From Pictodentalium vernedei (lineage: Eukaryota > Mollusca > Scaphopoda > Dentaliida > Dentaliidae): a stretch of 64,000 bases of DNA. Location: assembly GCA_031216915.1 (NCBI GenBank), contig CM062290.1, positions 381,716,718 through 381,780,717 on the forward strand, written 5' to 3'. A model generated the notes under the pieces. The model saw only the letters and a program-made list of their open reading frames with translations. It made no database searches and was not told the DNA's origin. Below, piece by piece: positions 35,401 through 47,313 of this stretch (positions within the stretch are counted from its first letter, which is position 1; each line of letters starts with the position of its first letter). The translations under genes and the position numbers were made by a program.

Positions 35401-35665
35401 CAAAAATAATGAAAACAGTGGGAGGAGATTCAAAGTGTGTACTACCTTTTAAATGGTATTTTTCGATGCCAATGGTCAGGTTGTATACTCACAACTAGGG
35501 CTGCACGATATTCTAAACTGAATACCGGTATCGGTATTCAAAAAATACCGCGGTACACCAGTATATCGAAAGACTGTTCAGATATCTGAACATATGTACC
35601 GTAATATGGACTTGAGCCATCACAGTGGAACGAATTAGCATGCAATGATGATACAGTTTGAATAA
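35401..35665. other. Gene-free; possible hAT end
   Basis: CTAGGGCTGCACGATATTC at about 35506 resembles the ends of hAT elements and is followed by GGTATCGGTATTC low-complexity sequence. No partner end was found. Confidence 0.35.
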
Positions 35666-35905
35666 CCCTTTACCCAACACGCACGATATCAAAATTTATT
35701 ATTTTAAATAGTATTTTATCTAATTTTTCAAAAAAATGCAACAAAACAATATCATTTGACCACTTGTTGGAACGAGCTCGTCGAGCTCGTTCCAATGAGG
35801 GGTCACATGATACGTTTTTTTTTAATTTTTTTTTTAAAATATTTTTTCAACTGCTGAATTTGTGTATAACGCTGGCTGATGCGACCCATTTGTTGGGTAA
35901 AATAT
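35666..35905. mobile_element. TTAA hairpin MITE, subfamily b (copy 4)
   Basis: CCCTTTACCCAACACGCACG start, ATATCAAAATTTATTATTTT arm, a perfect GGAACGAGCTCG centre, TCACATGATA arm and a TTGTTGGGTAAA end. Its interior differs from subfamily a, while the ends and centre are shared. Confidence 0.9.
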
Positions 35906-36267
35906 TATTATTCATTAAAAACTGCAGTTAAAACTCAAAATATCTTTAAAATTAAATTGTTCGAAAACGATTTTTTTCGGGGGGTGGGGGAGTTGGGGGG
36001 GGGGGGGTACGTGTGTTGTATATTTTTTCAAGGTTTTTAAAGACAGATGAGGTCTGTCTGACATCTGCCCCTGAGAAATGGTGCTCAGCATGTCTTTCAG
36101 CGCACGTTTCCAGAGCTTAAAAAGTCCTGTTTTTCGTGAACAGCTACTATTTCAATGAATGGGATACATGGTGCTTGTTCGTAGTTCATCTTGCCAATAA
36201 AGCTCGCATCCAGCGGGTAACCAATTATTGTATTTTATTTTGTATGACTGTTTAGACTATTATTATC

Positions 36268-36527
36268 TACAGTACGTGGAGAGTGGATTGTAACTAAACC
36301 ACCCGCGGAGTGGAGTTATCACCTAAGCTATAACGTTCAAATTTTGTACATATCCACAAAAAACACAAGCAATGTTTCAGCCAATGGACCTCCGGGTTTA
36401 ACCCGGAGGTCCATTGGCCGAAAATTTGCTTGTGCTGGTTATGTGTTGCAATAAATTTGCAATTATTGCTTGGGGGAATGCCCACTCTGTGGGTGATTTA
36501 GTGACAATACACTCTCCACGTACTGTA
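36268..36527. mobile_element. CAGTACGTGG hairpin MITE (copy 3)
   Basis: The best-preserved copy: TACAGTACGTGGAGAGTG and its complement CACTCTCCACGTACTGTA at the ends, with TA on both sides. CCACCCGCGGAGTGGAG arms and a central GACCTCCGGGTTTAACCC hairpin. Confidence 0.93.
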
Positions 36528-37760
36528 AGTTGATTTTCTTTTATCCGGTGACGTCGTCGGGTTACATGAGAGGTTTATTTCCTAAACTGGTTATCGTAAA
36601 GGTTGCCTTGTTCTTTGAAGTCGTTTTGTTCATTTCGCGGTGTGGGTTTGGGGCTTTGGGTGGGGTCTTACATGTATTGGAACATACACGTCACTATGAT
36701 GAATTGACAGTTGAACATTAGGTCGGAGCCGGAAACCTTAGATCATGTTACCGTCATTTTTTAAAATAACTTACATTGTTTAGTCAGTCTGCGAATCTGG
36801 CGAGTCTAAGAAAGCATAGTATATTTATCAATGAAGCTGCTGAAGATAAAAGCCAGTCATTGCAACTGGGTGATGTAGTTGAAATATTAGTAAGTCTGGA
36901 TTCTAGTTAACAAATTCAAAAGGTTTTTGAAATTCATTTGTGGATAAATAAATATATATGTCCCGATACCAACCGCAATACCGTGCAGTGATTGGTCAAT
37001 GCCTCGTTGATTTCATTTTATGCCGCCGGGCACGCGCATATGTTTACTGTCAGCGATTCTTATGTCCACTGTCATGGAAAGTGTCTCGTTGCCATGAGCA
37101 ACGGTTCATCGCAATGTCTTTTTTCACTTGAAATCAACTGAGAGAAATACATTAAACTGAAGTAAAATACACACAAAAGTGCCGTTATTACGTACAAAAA
37201 GATTAGTTATGTAAACATGGGTAATTATTTATGAAACCGATTAGATTACAAGGTCTCTTTTCATTAATTTACTGTAACATGAACTGAAACGAATCGAGAG
37301 CATCTCGCCCCGTTGATTGCGAACGTAAACATTGAATAAAGGGAAATACTCCAGTCTGTTATGTCTGTTATGACAAATAGATATTATCATAACAGTGTGT
37401 TGATCCGTGTCGTAGTATCACGTCGAGGTCTGGTGGCCAAAACGAAACAACAACGACTTCCCCAGTTACGAAAACTATTCACGGAAACTCTCGGATATTT
37501 CCGTGAGAGTGTGATATGGATTTTTGATTTCCGTAAGAGTGTGATATGGACTTTTGATCCGGAAAAATCTCACCCGGTGTGATACAACAGTTTGGAAAAC
37601 ATCGTTAAACAGTAGTGATATTGAGGGTAAAAATGTCATAGTCATATGATAAAAGTTAACATCTTACGGAAACAACGTCTGCTTTCTAATATTCGCTGTA
37701 CAACAACAAATTTTAAAATGATTCGAATGAAGCGATCTGTGTAAGAACGGGACATATACT
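36528..37760. other. Gene-free stretch
   Basis: Short open frames (36530-36721, 37361-37582) have no recognisable content. A local duplication of TCCGTRAGAGTGTGATATGGA lies at 37500-37550. Confidence 0.5.
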
Positions 37761-37893
37761 TATTCTGTTTGTTGACAGGGGACATGGTCTCACGTTCCCT
37801 GCATGAAACGTTCTCACGTTCCCTGACGCCTCGGTTGAATATAAATATCATGCAGGGAACGTGAGACCATGTCCCCTGTCAACAAACAGAATC
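37761..37893. mobile_element. 133-bp palindrome
   Basis: ATTCTGTTTGTTGACAGGGG and its complement form perfect arms of about 45 bp around a 41-bp loop that repeats part of the arm (GTTCTCACGTTCCCTG). GC-richer than its surroundings. Confidence 0.9.
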
Positions 37894-38356
37894 ACTTATA
37901 ATGTCGTGTCCACGACTCAATATCTTATAATTAACATGTACTGTACCTGCACTCCAACTTGTTTATGTTAGGCCCCCCAACAGCCCGAAACGAGTTCCTC
38001 AGATCTTCGATTTTATGACCGACTGTGTGTGTGGCATTATACAAAGAGTCAAATGAAGTCTGGCTAGAAAAAGAAACATCACCCGCAAGAGCGAATCAAT
38101 ATCTTATACTCCAATCCAGAATGAAATATCCCGACTGGAACATTATACATGTAGCATTATAACATCATCTCCTAAACCTTTCTTCGTGACGCCCTGGAGG
38201 ACATACACTTTAATACTCTGTGCAATATTAGTTTTGTTTGCTTCATTTCTTTACCTGTTTTGAAAATAGCATTGGGCGCGACTTCTTTTCTACAGTTTTT
38301 ATCACTCTAATCAGATTGCTGTTAGACATCTTCAGATTATCGTCAATAATCTTTTA
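37894..38356. other. Gene-free stretch
   Basis: Nothing recognisable. Confidence 0.5.
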
Positions 38357-38878
38357 CACCATGATTACCCACCTATTCTACTATATATAAAAAGCCTATG
38401 GCATAAATTTTAGTTTTACACACCCACCGCGGTGAACACGCCAGCAATGGGATTTCAATAGTTAAAATTTACACCTACAATGGAACTACATCCAAGTTGA
38501 CCTTTGGTGACGTCGACCTGAATGCGAACTTGTCTAAATTTATCGCACGTCGCCTCGCGAAGAGTGGAATGAAAGTGGCGATTATTTATTACGTTTTTAA
38601 ATGAGTTTACCCCATAAAACACCCAAAATTAACGAACATGCATTGTCACATGTTAATAAAGCATCCATAACTCGAAATAGTATGTTATTATGTTATTAAA
38701 ATGAAAAAGGCCCTGTGTCCTTCCTTATTTCGTTTCGGTGATAAAATTGTCAGCGGAAGTACCGCCCACCAATGCTCATGTAAACAAAAACATATTCGCA
38801 CGTATGATCGTCTATTGTTCAGTAAAATAGAGAAAAAATAACAGCGACTCTTAATAATGTGATGATCATGGTATAAAT
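38357..38878. repeat. Dispersed repeat (copy 2)
   Basis: Second copy of the 33015-33527 sequence, same orientation. Confidence 0.85.
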
Positions 38879-39021
38879 AAAATATACCCAAAGTAGCTTG
38901 GAATACCAAATGTTCACCACTCGTAATGAGGTGGTGTTAACCGCGCGCCGAAGGCTCGCGGTTAACACTACTTCACCACTCGTGGTAAACATTTGGTACA
39001 CCGAGCTGCTATGGGTACATT
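38879..39021. mobile_element. Palindrome carrying a second palindrome in its loop
   Basis: The outer hairpin matches 34424-34508. Its loop holds a 47-bp insert (38925-38971) that is itself palindromic (GGTGTTAACCGCG ... CGCGGTTAACACTAC). The insert is flanked by the 12-bp direct repeat TTCACCACTCGT (38913-38924, 38972-38983). Confidence 0.9.
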
Positions 39022-39334
39022 CTATATATTTACTTTTTTGTGGTTCTTCGTATTACGCGTTTAATAACCAGATATAATCGCTTTATTCAGTTTCCAAAAG
39101 CCATTGTATTCAGTACATCTTACTTTCCTTTCCCAAATAGCACTGATACTAAACCACATAGGTAACAGTAAGGACTCACAAATAATGTTTAGAATAAAGA
39201 GAATTCTGAATTGCTGAATATCCATAACATAGGGGCGGACGGTAAGCCGAGTGGGTGCAATGGGTGTGAACGTATCTACCCATACAGTTCCACTTGATGG
39301 ACTATCTCCCATTTGTGATTTTTAAATTTTGATA

Positions 39335-39455
39335 AAATGGTCGGCGAGGGGTCACATGATATGGTTTTGTTGAAATTTTTTTAAATATAATATTTTTTCA
39401 ACTGCTGAATTTGCATATTACGCGGGCGGATGCGGGCGATTCGTTAGGTAAAGGG
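39335..39455. mobile_element. TTAA hairpin MITE, subfamily b, right half (copy 5)
   Basis: Only GAGGGGTCACATGATATGG to TTCGTTAGGTAAAGGG remains, followed by TTAA (39456-39459). The left half is deleted. Confidence 0.85.
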
Positions 39456-40083
39456 TTAAAACATAAATGTTCTCGATTGCATGTAGGTTCTATGAAACGC
39501 CTAGGAAATACTTTGATACTTTTTACAGCTTCGGCTATAAAAATATCAATATGCTTAGGTGTTTTACAGAAACTGGTTCCATGTTCCTGGTGTTAAAGGC
39601 CCTATATGTTACACCGAGTTTATCTCATACCTGTTGAAGATATAGCCCATGTGTTATAGATTATCTATAACACATACCCCTATGTCATATAGATTGGAGA
39701 ACGGACTATAGTCTTTTTCTTTTTTATAATATAATGATGACATTCGCAAAATTGTTTATAAATCGTGTCAAATCTGGTGAAATTGATTATCAAACATATT
39801 TTTGTCATAAATCATAAGAATTGAAGCGTAAGTATATTTTCTGTAATTGTTTTCCCAGTTACAGTGCCACTTTCTAAGGGGAACTATGCTCTATCATTCA
39901 CTTGAATTTGTAGCCTTGTTACGCACCAACAGCTTTTCCGGACACATCATATGTATCCATGCCCAACAAGAGAAAGCAGTCGACTCCACTCCAGATGAGT
40001 CGACATTTTGACACGAAATCATCACAAAAACCTTTTTAAAAATGCAGAAAAGAACAAAAATGGTCGGTATAAGATAAATACAA

Positions 40084-40221
40084 CAATACTATAGTGTGTT
40101 TTGATATGTTTGATATCTCAACTCGTTGAAAGTGAGTTTTTTTCGCTCGGCAAGCCTCGCGAAAAAAACTCACTTTCAATGAGTTGAGATATCAAACATA
40201 TCAAAACACACTATGGTATTG
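40084..40221. mobile_element. 138-bp palindrome, ATAGTGTGTTTT family
   Basis: CAATACTATAGTGTGTTTTG ... arms of about 60 bp meet at CTCGGCAAGCCTCGCGA. A near-identical copy is at 57145-57280. Confidence 0.9.
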
Positions 40222-40327
40222 TCGTATATTTATTGCTGTTTAATTCCTGCAATCGCAGATTAACAGAATAACATACACAAGTATAATATATATCTGGAAA
40301 ATAGGATATTCCTATCAACATGATTAA

Positions 40328-40569
40328 CCCTTTACCTAACATGAAAAGCAGACGACACATGCAAAAAAATTCTTGAATAACTAATTTTTTTCATTTTTGT
40401 CTCAAAAACATAGGTTATGACCCCTCATTGGAACGAGCTCGACGAGCTTGTTCCAATGAGGGGTCATAACCTATGTTTTTGAGACAAAAAATGAAAAAAA
40501 TAATGAAAATTAATTGGCGATTTTTGAGAATAGCGCTGGCCGGTTTTGTCCGTTACGTTAGGTAAAGGG
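40328..40569. mobile_element. TTAA hairpin MITE, subfamily a (copy 6), with empty site in window
   Basis: 242 bp, CCCTTTACCTAACATG ... TACGTTAGGTAAAGGG, flanked by TTAA (40324-40327, 40570-40573). The paralogous segment at 57361-57400 reads straight through a single TTAA (57384-57387), so the insertion and its 4-bp duplication are shown directly. Confidence 0.97.
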
Positions 40570-40609
40570 TTAATCTCTTTTGAATGTAATTTTTCTTAAA
40601 TTCAAATTA

Positions 40610-41372
40610 AATACACACAAATTATACATCAAAATGAAGGTTGAAATGTAGAGAACACGAAAATATATGTAACATATGTAACCAACTCACAAAGTTGACA
40701 GCAGGCACCACTGATTCCTGGAAGTCTGCTACCGTATTCGTACCAGAACTGACAATACAGTAATATTTCACGAGAACAACTTGTGGCCAAATTTTAGGAA
40801 TATCAGAGGTGAGAATTTCAAAATAAACAAAATTATATTACTTATACAGCACCTTAATAGAGCATACTATTTTTATATAGAGACTGCACAGTTGCCATAT
40901 TCTATGCAAGGTATCATGACACCTGTTGAAATTTCTTAGAATTGCGATTTTGTTTTTCGGCGAAAATTCGTGGTATCGAGTGATTTGCGCATTTCCGTCA
41001 AACATGGAATCCATCTTCAATGAAAAATGCAGACAGTGTTGTCCTTTTTCCAAATGCAGTCCTATCGCTGCACTCGAAAGTGTTTTGAATGCCCAGAGCT
41101 TTGTTCTTGGATAAGTGAAGCACCTTTGGTGACAAGTTGTTCTCCGGAAATAGTATTTTATTATCAGTTCGGGTACGAATACGATAGCAGTCTTCCAGGA
41201 ACCAGTGGTGCCTGATGTCAACTCTATGAGTTGCTTGCATATGTGTTTCGTGTTCTATACATTTTAACCTTCGTTTTGATGTATAATTTGTGTATCTGTA
41301 ATTTGAATTTAAGGAATATCAGAGGTGGGAATTTCAAAATAAACAAAATTCTATTACTTATATAGCACCTTA
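40610..41372. mobile_element. Foldback element of the GGTGCTATA/TTAA type (diverged)
   Basis: The left arm (TTGACAGCAGGCACCACTGA, CCGTATTCGTACCAGAACTG) is inverted at 41160-41290. The right end AAATAAACAAAATTCTATTA to GCACC meets TTAA at about 41369. It matches the element at 49029-50397. The left terminal end is missing. Open frames on both strands (40838-41240) are due to the arms. Confidence 0.75.
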
Positions 41373-41496
41373 ATGGCCCATTACGATTACGGACAATATC
41401 GTCTAATACGGGAATGACGTCATAGTCAACGTCGACGTGGTTACGTTGTGAGTGGGTTTCGAAAGTAGAAATGAACTATCTCTTATTTTTCATTAA

Positions 41497-41722
41497 CTAT
41501 CTACCTAACACAAATAGCAGACGACATTTGCAAAAAACATTTCCTAAATAACTTAAAATGTCATATTTGATAGGAAAACATAGCTTATCTGCCCTCTTTG
41601 GAACGAGCTCGACAAGCTTGTTCCAGTGAGGGTCATAAGCTATGCTTTCAGGACAAAATTGGCTCGCGATTTTTTTTTGTGAATGGCTCTTTCCAGTCTT
41701 AGTCTTCAGATTAGCTAAAAGG
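41497..41722. mobile_element. TTAA hairpin MITE, subfamily a, diverged (copy 7)
   Basis: TTAACTATCTACCTAACAC start, GGAACGAGCTCGACAAGCTT centre and an AGCTAAAAGG end. Confidence 0.8.
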
Positions 41723-42174
41723 TTATTTATTTATAGGAGTTTAGCGACACTTTCGACAGCCAGGATCACCTTTTGTCGGGACTAAAATGCTAAATTACAC
41801 ATTATATGATAAAAGAATCTCAAAATCGTCACGGCTTGGGATGAAATGTCTGAACCTCGTTCACTACCATCCATCTGAGCCTCAAAATATCTCGACACAG
41901 ATCGATTTTAATGAACTCGGTGCAGCAATTTCATGAGAGATCCTCCATTTAAAAAAAGAGATGTTTGGAAATCTCTAAACAAACACAACTGCATGTGATG
42001 AAAAATACGACTCAATTTTATGACGAAATCATTTACAGCTTTAAATCAAAATGGAACTGCTTTAAATTTCACCATACAATTTAGAAGATTGTGGGAATGG
42101 GTGAAACAGTTCCTGCATGTTGCTCATTTTCAAAACTTCCAGCAGCATGTAACTTACACCTGTGTTGTCTACAT

Positions 42175-42781
42175 AGAGAGTAATCGCTTGATTGGACTGG
42201 TTACGTGAAATAATTCATGAGAGGAGGAACGATGTGCAAACACGAGTGCGCGAATGCGCACGAGTGTTTTACAATATAGTCCTTCGCCTCGAATTAATTA
42301 TTTCACGAAACCAGTCCAGTCAAGCGATTACTCTGTTTATTACTTTTCATTATTAATGATAATTATATTATTTAACCCTTTACCTAACGTAACGACCAGC
42401 GCTATTCTCAAAAAGCGCCAATATATTTTCATTATTTTTTCATTTTTTGTTTCTATAACATAGGTTATGATCCCTCATTGGAACGAGCTCGTTGTCGAGC
42501 TCGTTCCAATGAGGGGCCATAACCTATGTTTTTGAGACAAAAAATGAATATAATAGCTATTCAAGAATTGTATTTTGCAAGTGTCGTCTGCTTTTTATAT
42601 TAGGTAAAGGGTTAAAAAAAACAAAAAAACAATGAAGTCTCCATTACATCCACGGCAAAGCGTCTTCGTTTGCGCGCACGGATACATGACACAATTGTTG
42701 ATTGCATAATTAACTTGTGAAATTATCGTTTATAATCAAACCCGGTAATCCCAGTAAATCACACTTTGGAAAGTAATAAAA
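42175..42781. mobile_element. Composite repeat, copy 1 (palindrome plus MITE)
   Basis: A 158-bp palindrome (42177-42334: AGAGTAATCGCTTGATTGG with complement, centre ACGAGTGCGCGAATGCGCAC) is followed by about 440 bp ending GGAAAGTAATAAA, with a TTAA MITE inside. The whole block recurs at 46726-47313. Confidence 0.85.
42376..42611. mobile_element. TTAA hairpin MITE, subfamily a (copy 8)
   Basis: Typical ends with TTAA at 42372-42375 and 42612-42615. The central stem is slightly lengthened (GAGCTCGTTGTCGAGCTC). Confidence 0.95.
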
Positions 42782-44287
42782 TGATTGAATGCAAGAAAAA
42801 AATAATGTCAAAGCAAACGACAAAAAAATTCTTCTTTTTGGTCAGCTTCAAAATATGCCTCCATATAGTATGTAACAATATAGGAGAGCATGGCACACAG
42901 TAAATAGGAGATTAATATTTCAAGTTATTCTGTTGTTAACATTAAAAGTGTGTTTGGAAGAACGGAAAATTTCCTCATGTGGAAAGGAAAGGACGGAAAC
43001 CCAAAACTTCTGGCACAAACTGAAAGCGCAATTCTTAAAAAAAATCTAAAAATGTACATTGAAGGCCATTGTCTCACCCCAGAAATCAATGCAGTCGAAA
43101 TAAATACTTGCGCAAACAGTGTTTAACATATGTATTTACGAGTCCATTTTTAAAACAAAATGCGGAACTAAATTATGTTCAGGCCAAGATTTGTTTCGCC
43201 TGATATTATTTCTATCTATTGTATCGCGATTTATAGTGAACAACGATACGTATTGAATCGTGAGCAATGTATCGCGATTCAAGCGTATCACGATTAATCG
43301 TTACAGCCCTACAAAATAGCTCAACGACAAAGCTGCGTAACCCATCCAGAACAAATTCCTTCGTTTGTTGTTGTTTGCTACTTGTGGCCTGTCCCTACCC
43401 AGACCAATTCATAAGAATCGCACTGCACAATTACTCTACAGTAACTGGGGCACACGTCGACAACATCGATTCCAGAACAGTTAGAAATGCACACCTGTAC
43501 TCTCAGCCAGTGGATAGAGAGATACAAAAGCAACAAGCAGCATGTTCAAAGCGGATCCTCTCCGCCTAGGCTGGCATTGGTTGCTGGGTGCTGCTCATGA
43601 ATTGACCCAATTCCGGCCAACTCGAAAAAACAACTATCATCACAGCAAGAAGTCGACTGTCGTCCGTCGTCTGTCGTCTGTCGTCCTTCGTCCGTGAACA
43701 TGGTGTTTGCACCTGCTCCTCCAAAACCGCTGAACAGATTTCATTTAAATTTGAGGTTATTGCTTGTTCTAACATCGCATTTTGTGTTTGTTCAGATCAA
43801 CTTGCCAAGCCCCATAAGGAGTGGGTGGGGGAAAAATGGTGAAAAATCTTTTTACGAACCTCCTCATGAACCAATGCCTTGATATTTGGAATGTAGCTTG
43901 GTTTTGAGGTGCAGAATCAAGTATGTTCAGACGAAGTTCGTTGAACAATATTTATTGATATTTGTTATACAGCATCCCAGAGATGCCAGATAAAAGTTTG
44001 TTACAATCAAGGCCTTCGGTTCATATTTGGGCTCAATTTCGTAGCCGGAATTTTAACTTAGGGCAAATCAGGTCCCTCAGTTAATATTTGGGCTTCCTAT
44101 GGAGGCCCGAATTTTAATTTAGTGCAATATGGGGAATAATCCTTAAAAATCTTAATCTTTAGATCTACCAGTCAGACTTTTGTGATCTGGGTTAAGATTT
44201 AGGCTCCCTGTTGGAGCTCGAATTTCATTTTAGTCCAACATAAGGAATATCTTTAAAAAGTTCTTCTCCTGAAGCACAAGTCAGAAT
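42782..44287. other. Gene-free stretch with degenerate repeats
   Basis: A hAT-like end (ATCGTTACAGCCCTAC) sits at 43297-43312 after an ATCGCGATT-type patch. 44010-44285 holds three degenerate units containing ATATTTGGGCTYCCTATGGAG and GAATTTTAATTTAG. No gene is supported. Confidence 0.5.
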
Positions 44288-44982
44288 GTTTTGATACTCC
44301 ATCTAAATTTTGTCTGATTGGTGGTGAACATGGGGAAATTGAAATTCAAAAACCTATTTTTAAAATACCAGCATTAGATTTAATTCCAAAATTTGCAAAT
44401 GATCTTAATGCACAAATGGGTCGTTCAAGATATAAAATGCCCATAAGGCATGTAGAAATTAAAACATTTACAACTGGAAACGGTCTTCGTTCAAAAATAA
44501 AAGATCATCTGTTTCATAAACAGATACCAAAATTAATTATTCTTGGCTTAGTATCTAATAGAGATATAAATGGAGATATTGGCACAACTAAATTTGATTT
44601 CCAACATTTCAATTTGAATAAGTTGGAAGTAACAGTAGATGGACATTCCATTAAATCACGGCCCATTGAAACAAATTTCGAAGGTAGACTTTATCTAAAT
44701 TCATATTCCTCATTGTACGAAGATATGGGCTTCTTTGGACAAAATCAGTCAGTTAATTTATCTTTGCAGGATTATGCAAAATGATATAGTCTTTGGGGAA
44801 TTTATTTGACACCTGATCAGTGCAGTAATGGGCCATTGGCTCATCCTATAAAATCTGGTAATCTTTGCATTGAACTTCAGTTTGCTCAAGCACTTCAAGA
44901 GGTGATCAACGTTGTCGTCTATGCAGAATTTGATAGTGAGATAGAGATTAACAGATTTAGAGAAGTGATATTTGACTATTAA
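44288..44982 (+). pseudogene. Polinton/adintovirus-type capsid-like protein (F54H12.2-like), C-terminal part
   Basis: 231 codons in one frame with a single TGA at 44782-44784. Motifs typical of the F54H12.2-like family found with Polintons are present: PKFANDLNAQ, RHVEIKTFTTG, KQIPKLIILGLV, FDFQHFNL, VTVDG, LWGIYLTPDQ, SGNLCIELQFAQAL and the terminal VINVVVYAEFDSEIEI. The N-terminal half is missing. The family is thought to be a virion structural (jelly-roll) protein of Polinton/adintovirus elements; that role is from the family, not shown here. It is followed 0.3 kb later, on the same strand, by the adenain-like protease. Confidence 0.8.
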
Positions 44983-45290
44983 AAAGATGATTCAGTGTGA
45001 ACTTTGCAAGATGTGTGAGGAAAAAATACAAACATTGTTTCAAGAATGTGCAGTGATAGAACTGACAAAATATATTAAACAGAAAATGAAAAATGTCTTT
45101 TAAGAATGCCGAACAAACACAAGAACATTAATAGATATATACATTGCCGAATGTTAACAGAAACTGTGTCCAGTGACTATACTATATAATCTACACAAGA
45201 CAACAAGAAGAAAAAACTTATTAGAATAGTGTGCTCGAATAGCCTTTGAAATAGACTACCAAAAAGACATTCAAAAGTGGGCAGATTTAG

Positions 45291-45791
45291 TTAAAAGAGA
45301 CTGGTCATATTATACATGATATCTTTATTAACGGCTCCGTGCCAGCCCTTCTGGGTGCTAAGAAGATCGACACCATACACTTACAATATATACTTGACAG
45401 TTCTCAAAGGTTGTCATCCTTATATTCAAAAGACTTATTACCAAAACGAAAACCTAAACATAGACAAGCATATATTGTGAACACAGATTCATCGAAAGAA
45501 ACAGGAGAACATTGGATAGCAATATATTTTAAAGACAATCATTCTGCTATCTACTTTGATTCATATAGTTTATCACCAATGGAGAGAGACACATACAATT
45601 TCATAGTGAAAAACACATATTCCTGGACAATAAATACAATGAGACTACAGGGTGATTTTAGTGTTGTGTGTGGAATGTACTGTATATTTGCTTTAGATCG
45701 TCTTGCAAAAAGATATGATTTAGAGACAGTCCTTACTACCAAATGTCATCCAAGACATTTCCAAGAAAACGACAGAGAAGTTCTATATTGA
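45291..45791 (+). CDS. Adenovirus-type (adenain-like) cysteine protease of a Polinton
   Basis: An uninterrupted frame of about 166 codons to the TGA at 45789. No ATG start is clear, so the N-terminus may be lost. The catalytic set is visible: His in GEHWIAIYF (about 45510), Asp in IYFDSYSLSP, Gln in MRLQGDFS and Cys in VVCGMYCIFALDRL (about 45669). In Polintons and adenoviruses this enzyme cuts capsid precursors at maturation. It lies downstream of the capsid-like gene and converges on the opposite-strand major capsid pseudogene. It is the least damaged Polinton gene here. Confidence 0.85.
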   Translation, partial: LKETGHIIHDIFINGSVPALLGAKKIDTIHLQYILDSSQRLSSLYSKDLLPKRKPKHRQAYIVNTDSSKETGEHWIAIYFKDNHSAIYFDSYSLSPMERDTYNFIVKNTYSWTINTMRLQGDFSVVCGMYCIFALDRLAKRYDLETVLTTKCHPRHFQENDREVLY

Positions 45792-46000
45792 TTTGAGCAA
45801 AACAATAGACAATATTTAAAATGACTGTGTAGGAATAAACAAATTCAGGTGTCAAAACAAAACTCCAAAGGTATTTGTCCATTATACTTTTTATTTGTGT
45901 TAGATAGTAAAAAATCATTCATCTATCATATAAATGTCATAGAAATTCATCATGTAAGATCGATTTTCTGTCTTAGGCATAATTTCGTCCCATTTTTGTC

Positions 46001-46134
46001 TTAGTATAAAAGGTCTATACACGCGGCATTGATAATAAAATAAAAACTGCATTCTGCAACCAGATGGCCATCTGGTTGCAGAATGCAGTTTTTATTTTAT
46101 TATCAATGCCGCGTGTATAGACCTTTTATACTAA
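46001..46134. mobile_element. 134-bp perfect palindrome inside the capsid pseudogene
   Basis: TTAGTATAAAAGGTCTATAC and its complement, with arms of about 64 bp and no loop beyond GATGGCCATC. It interrupts the C-terminal part of the minus-strand capsid frame. Confidence 0.92.
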
Positions 46135-46725
46135 TAATATTGTTATATCCTCCATGTATATTGATATTGGGTTGACCCATCCCACGATAAGTGTACACAA
46201 AGGCGATGCCAGTCCAGGAAACGATTGTTCACAGGCTTAACAAGTATCAGAACTCCGTCCATACTTCAAGCAGGCTTATTAATTTGTATATTCCATATAG
46301 TGTCATTCTCATTTAAGAGAAGTATTCCATGACGGTGTATCTGTTCATAAAGTATCACAGGGCGGGCATACCTTTGTCTGACTTGTCTTACGAGATCTTG
46401 GTTATTAATTTCTTCAAGTTCTAGGGAAGTTCCAGATAACTTATATGTCGATTCGGTTACAGCAGCTTCTGCTGTTTCCATAATATTGTTTACTGGACTG
46501 AAGATCAATTCAAAACAAAGTCTGTCAACTAATGTCGATGCACAGGAAAATATTTTGGTCAGCTAATTCACAATCTAATGGTATACAGAATCGATTTCGA
46601 AAAGCTCTAACCACATCCGTGTCTCAGACTACCTGGCCTTTGTTACCAGCATTGATTCGTTGTTTTATGGTGATGTAAGTTGATATTCCTTGGTAGACCC
46701 TGCACCAATGACCCTAAAAGGATAT

Positions 46726-47313
46726 AGAGAGTAATCGCTTGACTGGACTTGTTACGTGAAATAATTCATGAGAGGTGAGAGGCGTTGTACAAACACGAGT
46801 GCGCGAATGCGCACGAGTGTTTTACAATATAGTCCCTCGACTCGAATGAATTATTTCACGTAACCAGTCCAGTCAAGCGATTACTCTGTTTATTACTTTT
46901 CATCATTAACGATAATTATATTATTTAACCCTTTACGGCCAGTGCTATTATCAAAAATCACCAATTAATTTTCATTATTTTTTCATTTTTTGTCTAAAAA
47001 ACATAGGTTATGACCGCTTATTGGAACGAGCTCGTTGAGCTCGTTCCAATCAGGGGTCATAACCTATGTTTTTGAGACAAAAAATGAACATAATAGTTAT
47101 TCAAGAATTTTTTTTGCAAGTGTCGTCTGCTCTTTCATATTGGGTAAAGGGTTAAAAAAACAATGAAGTCCCCATTACACCCACGGCAAAGCGTCTTCGT
47201 TTGCGTGCGCGGAAAAATGACACAATTGTTGATTGCATAATTCACTTGTGAAGTTATCGTTTATAATCAAACCCGGAAATTCCAGTAAATTACACTTTGG
47301 AAAGTAATAAACC
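46726..47313. mobile_element. Composite repeat, copy 2, inserted in the capsid pseudogene
   Basis: 588 bp, the same palindrome-plus-MITE block as 42175-42781. It is flanked by the 7-bp direct repeat AGGATAT (46719-46725, 47314-47320). The capsid frame (minus strand) runs on across the junction if the block and one AGGATAT are ignored, which supports precise insertion. Confidence 0.85.
46929..47151. mobile_element. TTAA hairpin MITE, subfamily a (copy 9)
   Basis: TTAA at 46925-46928 and 47152-47155, with the left arm shortened just after CCCTTTAC. It lies at the same place in the composite repeat as copy 8, so it predates that duplication. Confidence 0.93.

Larger units (their letters stand above)
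39618..40857. repeat. Composite repeat, filled copy (partner 56971-57633)
   Basis: It runs from a small hairpin (TGTTATAGATTATCTATAAC, 39645) through the palindrome 40084-40221 to TTAGGAATATCAGAGG (about 40795), and matches 56971-57633. This copy has about 280 bp more at 39700-39980 and contains the MITE at 40328-40569, which the partner lacks. Confidence 0.85.

Noticed and set aside
40838..41240. Plus- and minus-strand ORFs of 80-127 codons as a gene
   Set aside because: They lie in the inverted arms of a foldback family, recur in diverged form at 49-50 kb and 57 kb, and are not conserved as protein.
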